DNA of 64,000 bases from Enterobacteriaceae bacterium 89 (GTDB taxonomy: Bacteria > Pseudomonadota > Gammaproteobacteria > Enterobacterales > Enterobacteriaceae): positions 960,331 through 1,024,330 of the forward strand of contig RQJH01000002.1 of NCBI GenBank assembly GCA_014156375.1. Direction: 5' to 3'. Below, piece after piece: positions 10,317-17,206 of this stretch (position 1 is its first letter; each line of letters starts with the position of its first letter). Made by a program: the position numbers and the translations under genes. A model generated the notes under the pieces. It made no database searches. It worked only from the letters and a program-made list of their open reading frames with translations, and was not told where the DNA came from.

Positions 10317-10427
10317 ATGTTTGGGATCTACAGAGGGCGCAGACTGGCGCTATATGTTGCACTGGCTATCCTGATTGCAACAATTATTGGCTACAGCACT
10401 TATACATTTGTAAAAGTGCTGGGATAA
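10317..10427 (+). CDS. Small single-helix membrane protein, 36 aa
   Basis: An unlisted short gene: ATG at 10317, GAGG 5 bases upstream, 36 codons, tandem TAA TAA stops. The product starts MFGIYRGRRLALYVALAI: a basic N-terminus (Arg-Gly-Arg-Arg), then a hydrophobic helix of about 20 residues ending near TFVKVLG. That topology (positive inside, one transmembrane span) matches the many small regulatory membrane proteins of enterics. It lies divergent from the P-type ATPase and upstream of ybdJ. I do not recognise it. Good ribosome site, coherent hydrophobic profile and double stop support it being real; conservation was not tested. Confidence 0.6.
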   Translation: MFGIYRGRRLALYVALAILIATIIGYSTYTFVKVLG

Positions 10428-10599
10428 TAATGACGTTAATTTACAGTTCAGGAGAAAGATAAATAATAAAGGAAATATACGGAATGAATTACGTATGGCT
10501 AATATTTAAATAACCGTCTAATCATACGTCGGGTGTTATTATTGCGTTATGTAAAAAATGATCGGACAATAGCGTTTTTAACTGGCGATTAACATCATC

Positions 10600-10845
10600 A
10601 TGAAGCACCCGCTTGAATCCCTGACCACCGCTGGCGGCATTTTGCTGATGGCTTTTCTTTCCTGCCTGCTGCTGCCAGCCCCCTCTTTGGGACTCGCGCT
10701 GGCGCAAAAACTGGTGGGCGTGTTCCATCTGATGGATCTTAACCAGCTCTACACCCTGCTGCTCTGCGTCTGGTTCCTGCTGCTCGGTGCGCTGGAGTTT
10801 TTCCTGATCCGCTTCGTCTGGCGGCGCTGGTTTTCCCTGAAATAA
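10600..10845 (+). CDS. ybdJ: YbdJ, DUF1158 membrane protein
   Basis: An 81-residue protein matching E. coli YbdJ over its full length (MKHPLESLTTAGGILLMAFL... with FHLMDLNQLYTLLLC and the C-terminal RFVWRRWFSLK). It has two to three hydrophobic segments and no known function; enteric YbdJ proteins define DUF1158. In E. coli it sits next to ybdK; here about 7.4 kb of extra genes lies between them. A REP/BIME element follows its stop directly. Confidence 0.93.
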   Translation: MKHPLESLTTAGGILLMAFLSCLLLPAPSLGLALAQKLVGVFHLMDLNQLYTLLLCVWFLLLGALEFFLIRFVWRRWFSLK

Positions 10846-10914
10846 TGCCCGGTGCACAGGCTTACCGGACCTACAAAACCAGGTAGGTCCGTGCAAGCGT
10901 AGCGCCGCCGGGCA
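10846..10914. repeat. REP/BIME palindromic element
   Basis: A long imperfect palindrome bounded by TGCCCGGTG...GCCGGGCA with the internal GGACCTAC...GTAGGTCC pair typical of enteric REP pairs. It lies between ybdJ and the convergent end of ramA and probably serves as an mRNA 3' end for both. Confidence 0.75.
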
Positions 10915-10923
10915 GTCTGATGA

Positions 10924-11265
10924 TTAATGTGCGCGACTCTGGTTCTCTTTGCGCCACGCGCCGGGCGGCTGTTTAAAGGTGCGGGTAAAGACCCGTGTGA
11001 AAGTCTGCTGCGAATCGAAACCGTACTTCAGGCAGATGTCATACACCTTCTGATCGGTATCACGCAGATCTTTCGCCGCCAGCCGCAGCTTACGCTCACG
11101 GATGTAGCGGCCAAGACTTTCGCCTTTTTGCTGTAAAAACAGGCGCTGCAAATGCCATTTCGAATAACCCGCGTGGCGGGCAATATCATCAATGCGCAGC
11201 GGCTGGTGCAGATTGTCGTCAATCCACTCGACAATGGTGTCAATAACCTGAGCGGAAATCGTCAT
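10924..11265 (-). CDS. ramA: RamA, AraC/XylS-family multidrug resistance activator
   Basis: A 113-residue single-domain AraC/XylS activator: two helix-turn-helix units, IDDIARHAGYSKWHLQRLF (about residues 23-41) and YDICLKYGFDSQQTFTRVF (about 72-90). This is the MarA/SoxS/Rob group that binds marboxes and raises acrAB-tolC expression while lowering porin. It matches Klebsiella/Enterobacter RamA nearly residue for residue (MTISAQVIDTIVEWIDDNLH ... ENQSRAH). I use the internal ATG at 11265, which is the known RamA start; the reading frame extends nine codons further up. It follows romA by 36 bases on the same strand and is expected to be co-transcribed under RamR control. Confidence 0.96.
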   Translation of the reverse strand: MTISAQVIDTIVEWIDDNLHQPLRIDDIARHAGYSKWHLQRLFLQQKGESLGRYIRERKLRLAAKDLRDTDQKVYDICLKYGFDSQQTFTRVFTRTFKQPPGAWRKENQSRAH

Positions 11266-11301
11266 ACCTTCCTCCCCTCTTTTAAACGGCACGGCGGTGG
11301 G

Positions 11302-12426
11302 TTATTCCCACCACGCGCGAAATTGCTGGTCGCGATTGGCGACCCAAACGGGCTCACCCTGAACCGGGGTTAACAGGCGATATTGCTTCCCAATGCTGGC
11401 TTTAGTCAGCTGGATATACGGGTCGTCCCAGCTGTGTTTTGCCAGTACAAAGCGTCCGGCGTGGCCTGGCAGAACCGCGCGGGCGTTAAGATCCACCGCG
11501 GCCTGAGCAGTCTCTTCAGGCAGCATGTGGATGTATTTCCAGTCCTGGTCGTATTGACCATTTTCCAGAATGGCGAGATCGACATGACCAAACTGGTCGC
11601 CAATCTCTTTAAAATGCTGGCCGTAGCCGCTGTCACCGCTGTAATAGATGTTTTTCTCCGGCGTCACGAACATAAAGCTGCCCCACAGCGTTTGATTACG
11701 CTTGAGCCCACGGCCGGAAAAATGGCGCGCTGGCAGAACGTGAACCGTCAGTTCATCGCTGATGCTGACCTGCTCTTTCCAGTCCGCTTCGGTAATGATC
11801 GCGCTGTCCATACCCCAGTAGCGCAGATGCGACCCGACGCCGAGCGGAGTCACCACGCGCTTAATCTTCGGCATCAGCCCTTTGATGGTGGCGTAATCGA
11901 GGTGATCGTAGTGGTCGTGAGAGATGATCAGCAGGTCGATTTCCGGCATTTTCTCAGCGCTCCACGGGTACTCCCCGGTAAACGCTTTATTGAGAAAGGA
12001 AAACGGCGCGGCGTAGCTGCTGAAAACCGGATCAATCAGGATGCGTTTGCCCGCCAGCTGCAAATACCATGAAGAGTGACCCAGCCAGATCATGACCTCC
12101 TGCTGGAGCGGCAGGCTGGCAAGATCGGTGTGTACCATCGGCAACGGCTGTGCCGGACGGGCGTTCTCACGCTTAACGGTTAAAAACTCCCACATCGCCG
12201 CCGGCATGCTTTTCTGTCCGGACCAGCTCGGCGTGGGCTGCTGGTTGTGAAACTGGCCGTCGCGATAGTGTGCAGAGTGCTCGACGGCACGCAGCTGGGC
12301 GCCCTGCGGCGCTTTGCCGAAACCGGCATTCAACACGAACGGTAAACTCGCAGCGCTGGCAATTAGCATAATGAGAACCACACTTAACAGAAAAGGTTTC
12401 ACGTCCTGACCGAAGAAAGGCTTCAT
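11302..12426 (-). CDS. romA: RomA, metallo-beta-lactamase-fold hydrolase
   Basis: A 374-residue protein with an N-terminal hydrophobic segment (about residues 10-32, signal anchor or export signal) and a metallo-beta-lactamase fold. The metal-binding HxHxDH signature reads SHDHYDHLDYATIKG (about residue 169), followed by HVLPARHFSGRG, YSGDSGYG and the late His of LPGHAGRF. It belongs to the YfjN/UlaG-like L-ascorbate lactonase/NAPE-PLD subgroup. RomA was named for outer-membrane protein reduction when overexpressed in Enterobacter; its enzymatic substrate is not settled. It is the first gene of romA-ramA, and its promoter and RamR operator lie 30-75 bases upstream. Confidence 0.93.
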   Translation of the reverse strand: MKPFFGQDVKPFLLSVVLIMLIASAASLPFVLNAGFGKAPQGAQLRAVEHSAHYRDGQFHNQQPTPSWSGQKSMPAAMWEFLTVKRENARPAQPLPMVHTDLASLPLQQEVMIWLGHSSWYLQLAGKRILIDPVFSSYAAPFSFLNKAFTGEYPWSAEKMPEIDLLIISHDHYDHLDYATIKGLMPKIKRVVTPLGVGSHLRYWGMDSAIITEADWKEQVSISDELTVHVLPARHFSGRGLKRNQTLWGSFMFVTPEKNIYYSGDSGYGQHFKEIGDQFGHVDLAILENGQYDQDWKYIHMLPEETAQAAVDLNARAVLPGHAGRFVLAKHSWDDPYIQLTKASIGKQYRLLTPVQGEPVWVANRDQQFRAWWE

Positions 12427-12456
12427 CCTGGAAGCACGGGTGAGAGAAACTTGATT

Positions 12457-12476
12457 ATGAGTGAGTAAGCACTCAT
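12457..12476. promoter_or_regulatory. RamR operator
   Basis: ATGAGTG-6 bp-CACTCAT, a perfect 7+7 inverted repeat. This is exactly the RamR-binding palindrome known from ramA promoters of Salmonella and Klebsiella. It touches the -10 hexamer of the romA-ramA promoter on the minus strand, so bound RamR would block initiation. Confidence 0.92.
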
Positions 12477-12502
12477 TATAGAAATGGAGCGAAAGTCGTC
12501 AA
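12475..12502 (-). promoter_or_regulatory. romA-ramA sigma70 promoter
   Basis: On the minus strand TTGACG (12502..12497), 16-bp spacer, TATAAT (12480..12475). The expected start point (about 12468) falls inside the RamR palindrome, and romA begins at 12426. Confidence 0.75.
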
Positions 12503-12592
12503 GCCGATTTTCAATTTTTGACATTCAACATTGAAGTGCTGCGGGCAGCGTGTTTCAATCGCTGCTTTTGCAAACCTGAGAGGTAAAGTGTA

Positions 12593-13174
12593 GTGGCTCG
12601 TCCGAAGAGTGAAGATAAAAAACAGGCATTACTGGAAGCCGCCACGTCTGCCATTGCTCATCAGGGCATCGCGGCATCCACGGCGCTGATCGCCCGTAAT
12701 GCGGGGGTTGCCGAGGGTACCCTGTTTCGTTATTTTGCCACCAAAGACGACCTGCTCAACGCACTTTATCTGCACCTGAAAACCTCACTTTGCGAAACCA
12801 TGCTGGCGGGAATGGCGGATCCCATCTCGCCAAAAAACTTCACGCGCAGCATCTGGAACAGCTATATCGACTGGGGCGTGCGTAATCCGCTGGGTCACAA
12901 AGCCATTCGTCGCATGTCAGTCAGCGAAAAAATCACCGCCGACACCAAACAGCAGGTGACTGACATGTTCCCGGAACTGAATAAACTCTGCCAGCGTTCG
13001 GTGCGCGACGTGTTTCTGTCTGAGGCCTACCGGACCTTTGGCGATGCGCTGTTTTTATCCCTGGCCGAAACCACCATTGAGTTCGCCAGCCACGAACCAG
13101 AACGCGCCGCCGATTTAACCGCGCTGGGCTTCGAAGCCATGTGGCTGGCGCTTGCCGAGGAAAATGCCGTATGA
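12593..13174 (+). CDS. ramR: RamR, TetR-family repressor of romA-ramA
   Basis: A 193-residue TetR-type dimeric repressor. The N-terminal helix-turn-helix reads [23 protein letters not shown] (about residues 34-56), followed by a ligand-binding helical domain; bile salts, dyes and other multidrug ligands are known to release RamR. Its start is a GTG at 12593 with GAGAGG upstream, in agreement with the [11 protein letters not shown]-terminus of known RamR. It is divergent from romA across a 166-base control region holding the operator. Its stop overlaps the ATG of ybdF (ATGA), so the two are translationally coupled. The frame is full length with no stop or frameshift, so repression should be functional; promoter mutations cannot be excluded without a reference. 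Confidence 0.95.
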   Translation: MARPKSEDKKQALLEAATSAIAHQGIAASTALIARNAGVAEGTLFRYFATKDDLLNALYLHLKTSLCETMLAGMADPISPKNFTRSIWNSYIDWGVRNPLGHKAIRRMSVSEKITADTKQQVTDMFPELNKLCQRSVRDVFLSEAYRTFGDALFLSLAETTIEFASHEPERAADLTALGFEAMWLALAEENAV

Positions 13175-13539
13175 CCGGAGAAGAGATTGTCAGGCACGCG
13201 CACCAGTTTGCGCTGGAGCTGCCTTTCACCGAACAGACCTGGCCGTTTGGACCAGAGCATGATGTCTATCTGGTCGGCGGGAAAATCTTTATGATTGCCT
13301 CCGCCATGAGCGGGAAGACCAGCATCAACCTGAAAGCTAAACCGGATAACGTGCTGCTGCATCAGGAAATCTATAAAAGCATCGGTCCCGGCTACCACAT
13401 GAATAAAAAACACTGGATCACCGTCTACGGCGGAGACGATATCAGCCCGGATCTGGTTGAAGCCTTAGTGGAAGATTCGTGGCACTGCGTGGTGGATAAA
13501 TTGCCCAAGCGCGATCAGAAACGGTTACGGCCAGAATAA
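13171..13539 (+). CDS. ybdF: YbdF, MmcQ/YjbR family protein
   Basis: A 122-residue MmcQ/YjbR (DUF419) protein, starting [20 protein letters not shown] and holding the family signatures [17 protein letters not shown] (about 24-40), SLKAKPDN-like [12 protein letters not shown] (about 50) and [12 protein letters not shown] (about 77). It has a CyaY-like DNA-binding fold; its role is unknown. The start at 13171 overlaps the ramR stop by 4 bases, which also matches the length of E. coli YbdF. The position between ramR and nfsB follows the E. coli order ybdF-nfsB. Confidence 0.9.
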   Translation: MTGEEIVRHAHQFALELPFTEQTWPFGPEHDVYLVGGKIFMIASAMSGKTSINLKAKPDNVLLHQEIYKSIGPGYHMNKKHWITVYGGDDISPDLVEALVEDSWHCVVDKLPKRDQKRLRPE

Positions 13540-13546
13540 AATAAAA

Positions 13547-13608
13547 TGCCTGATGCGCTGCGCTTATCAGGCCTGGAACACCAGCAGGCCTTACTCGTCC
13601 ATCCGGCA
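13547..13608. repeat. REP-like palindromic element
   Basis: TGCCTGATGCGCTGCGCTTATCAGGCC followed by an inverted GGCCTT...CCGGCA half, 8 bases after ybdF; an enteric REP unit. Confidence 0.65.
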
Positions 13609-13726
13609 TTATCACTCTAAAACAACAAGTGTTATCGCATTTTTGACCCTTATCATTTCAACGACCTGCCTGTACTCTGCTCCCATTAAACGCGCCCACC
13701 GGGCAGTGACTTATTGAGGAGCCATC

Positions 13727-14380
13727 ATGGACATCATTTCCGTTGCTTTAAAACGCTATTCTACCAAAGCCTTTGATTCCAGCGTGAAGCTGACTGACGA
13801 ACAGGCTGAAAACCTGAAGACGCTGCTGCAATTCAGCCCTTCCAGCACCAACTCTCAGCCGTGGCATTTCATTGTGGCAAGCACCGATGAAGGCAAAGCG
13901 CGCGTAGCGAAGTCTGCCGCTGGCGGTTTCGTCTTTAACGAACGCAAAATGTTGGATGCTTCCCACGTGGTGGTATTCTGCGCGAAAACGGCAATGGACG
14001 ATGCATGGCTGGAAAAAGTGGTCGATCAGGAAGATGCCGATGGCCGTTTTGCCACTCCGGAAGCCAAAGCAGGCAACCACAAAGGCCGCACTTTCTTTGC
14101 CGATCTGCACCGTAAAGATCTGAAGGATGACGCGCACTGGATGCAGAAACAGGTTTACCTCAACGTCGGTAACTTCCTGCTGGGCGTGGCCGCTATGGGT
14201 CTGGACGCCGTGCCGATTGAAGGCTTTGATGCTGCGATAATGGACGAAGAGTTTGGCCTGAAAGAGAAAGGCTTTACCAGCGTGGTCGTCGTGCCGGTCG
14301 GACGTCACAGCGTGGAAGACTTTAACGCCAGCCTGCCAAAATCCCGCCTGCCGCTCAGCACCACAGTGACTGAGATCTAA
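13727..14380 (+). CDS. nfsB: Oxygen-insensitive NAD(P)H nitroreductase / dihydropteridine reductase NfsB
   Basis: A 217-residue FMN flavoprotein, the same length as and nearly identical to Enterobacter cloacae nitroreductase and E. coli NfsB. FMN-contacting segments are KRYSTKAFD (residues 9-17), [12 protein letters not shown] (about 39-50), and [16 protein letters not shown] (about 163-178) with the C-terminal VPVGRHS. It reduces nitrofurans, nitroaromatics and quinones by two-electron steps using NADH or NADPH. TTGAGGAG precedes the ATG. MarA/SoxS/RamA-type activators are known to raise nfsA/nfsB in enterics, so nearness to ramA may be relevant. Followed by a hairpin at 14388. Confidence 0.97.
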   Translation: MDIISVALKRYSTKAFDSSVKLTDEQAENLKTLLQFSPSSTNSQPWHFIVASTDEGKARVAKSAAGGFVFNERKMLDASHVVVFCAKTAMDDAWLEKVVDQEDADGRFATPEAKAGNHKGRTFFADLHRKDLKDDAHWMQKQVYLNVGNFLLGVAAMGLDAVPIEGFDAAIMDEEFGLKEKGFTSVVVVPVGRHSVEDFNASLPKSRLPLSTTVTEI

Positions 14381-14387
14381 AGCTGTT

Positions 14388-14405
14388 GCCCGGTTCAGAC
14401 CGGGC
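14388..14405. terminator. Hairpin between convergent nfsB and antitoxin genes
   Basis: GCCCGGT-TCAG-ACCGGGC, a perfect 7-bp stem 7 bases past nfsB and 6 bases past the antitoxin stop on the other strand; no strong T-run. Confidence 0.5.
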
Positions 14406-14410
14406 GTATA

Positions 14411-14701
14411 TCAATAGAGTTTGATGAGTGGGTTTTCAACACCACAGGCGAGCGCATAGCGCGTCAGCGTATCGAGGCTGGCGCGTGTGACGTTAGCTTC
14501 CATTCTGGAAACAGTAGGCGCACTGACTCCCATGCGTTCCGCCACCTGAGAACGGGTCAACCCCGCTACCTGCCGCCATTGAGCCAGCATTTCACGCAGT
14601 CTTTCCTCACGCTCAACGGTATCCAGCGCCGCCTGAAAGCCTGACTGCTCAAACATTTTCGCCTTCAGTTCATCCCAGTTAATGATTGTTTTGCTCATCA
14701 T
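14411..14701 (-). CDS. XRE-family antitoxin
   Basis: A 96-residue protein with a C-terminal Cro/XRE helix-turn-helix (WRQVAGLTRSQVAERMGVSAPTVSRME, about residues 42-68) and an N-terminal helix rich in charged residues that would wrap the toxin. It is the downstream partner of a RelE-fold toxin gene, with which it overlaps by 23 bases, giving the HigBA-like order toxin then antitoxin. Expected to neutralise the toxin and repress the operon through the repeats at 15027-15065. An alternative ATG lies one codon downstream. Confidence 0.88.
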   Translation of the reverse strand: MMSKTIINWDELKAKMFEQSGFQAALDTVEREERLREMLAQWRQVAGLTRSQVAERMGVSAPTVSRMEANVTRASLDTLTRYALACGVENPLIKLY

Positions 14702-15011
14702 GCATCTCCCTTAATCTGTTCATCGCGAGACGAAGTTCTGCTTCTGGCGTCTTCTGAGTTTTCTTCACAAACACCCTAAGTAACCAGAGGGTCCTTTCCT
14801 GCCGGTAGACATACAGGCCCCGCGTATGAAAAAGACCCACCGTTCTAAGCTCAAACAAGCCATGCCCCAACGGTTTAGAGTCCGGTTCCCTGAGTGCCGT
14901 GGGATTTGTTCTCAGTTTTTCCAACTGATGGAAGAATCGGGCCTGCGCTTTCAATGGCAGAGCGAGGATCTCCTCCTGCACCGCTTTATGCACTTCCAGT
15001 TTAAACATCAT
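14679..15011 (-). CDS. RelE/HigB-type toxin (Gp49-like family)
   Basis: A 110-residue small basic protein of the phage-derived Gp49-like/HigB group (RelE/ParE fold). It starts MMFKLEVHKAVQEEILALPL, contains RFFHQLEKLRTNP (about 25-37), KPLGHGLFELRT (about 46-57), GLYVYRQERTLWLLRVFVKKTQKTP (about 65-89) and a terminal helix LRLAMNRLREM. The Phe-Val-Lys-Lys-Thr-x-K-T-P segment is the typical active-site strand of this family, whose members cut mRNA on the ribosome. GGGAG sits 6 bases before the ATG. Inserted between nfsB and ybdG relative to E. coli. Confidence 0.87.
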   Translation of the reverse strand: MMFKLEVHKAVQEEILALPLKAQARFFHQLEKLRTNPTALREPDSKPLGHGLFELRTVGLFHTRGLYVYRQERTLWLLRVFVKKTQKTPEAELRLAMNRLREMHDEQNNH

Positions 15012-15026
15012 GCTCCGCTCCCTGAG

Positions 15027-15065
15027 AATTTAGCATAAAAGGCAAATTGCATTAAAGGCTAAATT
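15027..15065. promoter_or_regulatory. Candidate operator of the toxin-antitoxin operon
   Basis: Directly upstream of the toxin gene are an 8-bp inverted repeat (AATTTAGC at 15027-15034 and GCTAAATT at 15058-15065) and a direct repeat (AAAGGCAAATT at 15038, AAAGGCTAAATT at 15054). AT-rich inverted or direct repeats at this place are the usual binding sites for XRE antitoxins; binding is inferred. Confidence 0.5.
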
Positions 15066-15150
15066 TGATTTTTCTGCCTGAAACGTGACGCATCAGGAGA
15101 AAAAAAGCAGAAACACGTGAGAAAACTGGAACCTCGCTTCAGAAGACTTT

Positions 15151-16194
15151 TTACTTTGGCGGTAAAGACTTCTCTCCAGCATGCCAGAGCTTCTCGGCAT
15201 ACCTGCCCAGCACTGCCAGCGATATCGCCAGGATCAGGAAGAACAATACCTTGTGCAGGCTGTCCCAGAAATATTCGAAGAAACGGGTGTAGAGGTTGAT
15301 TGCAAGGAAGGTCAGGCCAAATCCCCGCAGCATACCGTCGTCGGTTTTCAGGCCGATCCAAATGCATATCCCCGCCGCTACGGCGAACAGCAAGGCCCAG
15401 GGCAATAATTCCGCATGGCTGCTGGCGTACCAGTTATCCAGATCGTAATTGCCAAAGATCGACATGATCCATAAAGCGATGAACAGATACGTCAGCCCCA
15501 TCGCCTTACTGACCGTATAAAGCTGACGGGCCTGCAGCACGCGGCTCAGCAGAAGGCAACCCGCCAACAGTGCGGCACCAAAACCGACAAAGCGAATCGG
15601 ATAGTTCATCCCCAGCCAGTACGCTCCCCAGCCGGACATATACCCCGTTTCAGCCCCAAACCAGTTGCCCAGCGCCAGCAGGAAAAACAGCCAGACCAGC
15701 GACGAACGGGCAAACCAACCCACCAGGCCATAAATGGCACAGCCCAGCAGAAACAGCGGCGCAACGTGGCCGCTGCCGTTGTCCAGCCGCAGGCCGAGCT
15801 GCCAGAGCGCCAGCGCAGTAAACACCACGCCTAAAAAGACAATGGCCTCGGTGCTGTAGTGCCACTGTGTTTCCTTCCGCTGACGGGAAAAGCCCCACAG
15901 ATAGCAGAGCACAGCCAGCACGCAGGGCACGCCGATCCGCAAAATAGCGGAATACGAAAACAGCGCCAGCAGGGCCATCATCAAATCACTGTCGGCAAAC
16001 AGGCTGCCCAATGCAATCAACACACAGGCCATCGACGTCCAGAAGGCATAACGGCTCAGGCGTTTCCAGTCCATCGCCACGGGGCGAAGCGTCGCGGCCA
16101 GCCGCTGATGCTCTGTCTCACTCAGCTCTCCCTGTGCCTGCCACTCAGACAGCGCCTGGCGCAAAATACGCGCCTGCTTACGGGTCACATCCAT
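15151..16194 (-). CDS. DUF2157 domain membrane protein
   Basis: A 347-residue polytopic inner-membrane protein. A short cytoplasmic N-terminal region (residues 1-45, MDVTRKQARILRQALSEWQAQGELSE) with the helix pattern of DUF2157 is followed by about ten hydrophobic segments rich in Leu, Trp and Phe. Function unknown. Of two start codons the second (16194) has AAGGGG at correct spacing, so I use it. No partner gene is evident: downstream is a toxin-antitoxin pair and upstream a regulator ending 35 bases away on the same strand. Confidence 0.82.
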   Translation of the reverse strand: MDVTRKQARILRQALSEWQAQGELSETEHQRLAATLRPVAMDWKRLSRYAFWTSMACVLIALGSLFADSDLMMALLALFSYSAILRIGVPCVLAVLCYLWGFSRQRKETQWHYSTEAIVFLGVVFTALALWQLGLRLDNGSGHVAPLFLLGCAIYGLVGWFARSSLVWLFFLLALGNWFGAETGYMSGWGAYWLGMNYPIRFVGFGAALLAGCLLLSRVLQARQLYTVSKAMGLTYLFIALWIMSIFGNYDLDNWYASSHAELLPWALLFAVAAGICIWIGLKTDDGMLRGFGLTFLAINLYTRFFEYFWDSLHKVLFFLILAISLAVLGRYAEKLWHAGEKSLPPK

Positions 16195-16228
16195 TTCCAT
16201 CCCCTTGCCTTAAATTGTCTATAAACGC

Positions 16229-17098
16229 TTATTTCTGACCGTCAAACCACTGAAGCGCCTGCTCCCCCGCTTCGTCAACCGGCAAATAGACCAGCAATCG
16301 CGAACCATTTCGCGGTGCGGAATACCAGTACATCTGCTGGAGCGTGAAACGACCCAGCACCGGGTGACAGAAACTTTTCAGCTGATTCTCCACACCGCGT
16401 ACGTCGTAACGCTGATACCAGAGCGATTCAAATTCAGCCGACGCAGCAAAAAAGCGCGCCAGTTTATCTTCCCACTCCGCCTCTCCCCGGTGCTCGGCCA
16501 TCGCCGCGCGAAAATAGGAGACGAAGGTCGGCAGCACGTCAGGATTTGCCAGTCGGCTGCGCCAGTGTTCATTGGTGAGATAAAGATAGATGCAGTTGCG
16601 GTCTTCTTCAGCCATCGCTGCAAAATCCACGCCCATCAGACGACAAAAGCTGTCATTCCACGCCACGATATCAAAATTCGGTTTCTGGATGCTGGCGGGC
16701 TGCGGCATCAGGCTGTCGAGCATCCGCCGCGTTCCGCTGCTGATCCCTTCGCACTGTGGCGCCTGCAGCGACTCCTGCGGCGGCAAACCGGCTAACACAA
16801 ACAGATGGCGGGTTTCCAGCGCGCTACACTGCAAAGCCTTCGCAACCGCCTGCATCACCACCGCAGAAGGGTTCACCTCCCGGCCCTGCTCAAGCCAGGT
16901 GTACCAGGTCACGCCGACATCTGCCAGCATCGCCACCTCTTCGCGTCGCAGCCCCGGTGTGCGCCGCCGTCCGCTGCGCGGCAGCCCGAGCCTTTGCGGA
17001 TCCAGACTTTCACGCCTCGATCGCAGAAAAGCGCCCAGCTGCTTGCGGCTGTCTTCAGAGTGCGTCGTAACGGCGTCAACAGGCATGATAAGCGACAT
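16229..17098 (-). CDS. XRE-type regulator with MmyB-like ligand-binding domain
   Basis: A 289-residue regulator. The N-terminal helix-turn-helix is of the actinobacterial/enteric MmyB type: RRTPGLRREEVAMLADVGVT and WYTWLEQGREVNPS (about residues 45-79). The rest is a PAS-like ligand-binding domain (NFDIVAWNDSFCRLMG about 142; NCIYLYLTNEHWR; CHPVLGRFTLQQMYWY near 255), the usual arrangement for this family. ATG at 17098 has GGAG 5 bases upstream. It is divergent from a DHA2 drug exporter with a clear inverted repeat between them, so local control of that exporter is the likely role. Confidence 0.88.
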   Translation of the reverse strand: MSLIMPVDAVTTHSEDSRKQLGAFLRSRRESLDPQRLGLPRSGRRRTPGLRREEVAMLADVGVTWYTWLEQGREVNPSAVVMQAVAKALQCSALETRHLFVLAGLPPQESLQAPQCEGISSGTRRMLDSLMPQPASIQKPNFDIVAWNDSFCRLMGVDFAAMAEEDRNCIYLYLTNEHWRSRLANPDVLPTFVSYFRAAMAEHRGEAEWEDKLARFFAASAEFESLWYQRYDVRGVENQLKSFCHPVLGRFTLQQMYWYSAPRNGSRLLVYLPVDEAGEQALQWFDGQK

Positions 17099-17122
17099 AG
17101 GATCTCCAGCATAGTAGTGCCA

Positions 17123-17148
17123 GTACCAGTATAACCAGGAACTGGTAC
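17123..17148. promoter_or_regulatory. Candidate operator between regulator and MFS exporter
   Basis: GTACCAGT (17123-17130), 10-bp spacer, ACTGGTAC (17141-17148): a perfect 8+8 inverted repeat in the 108-base divergent gap. It lies 25 bases before the regulator start and 58 before the exporter start. Binding by the neighbouring regulator is inferred. Confidence 0.55.
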
Positions 17149-17206
17149 CCGTTTATTCATTCAGCGATGCTACGTCCGATCCCTGAATGACGCAATGGAG
17201 TCCACC

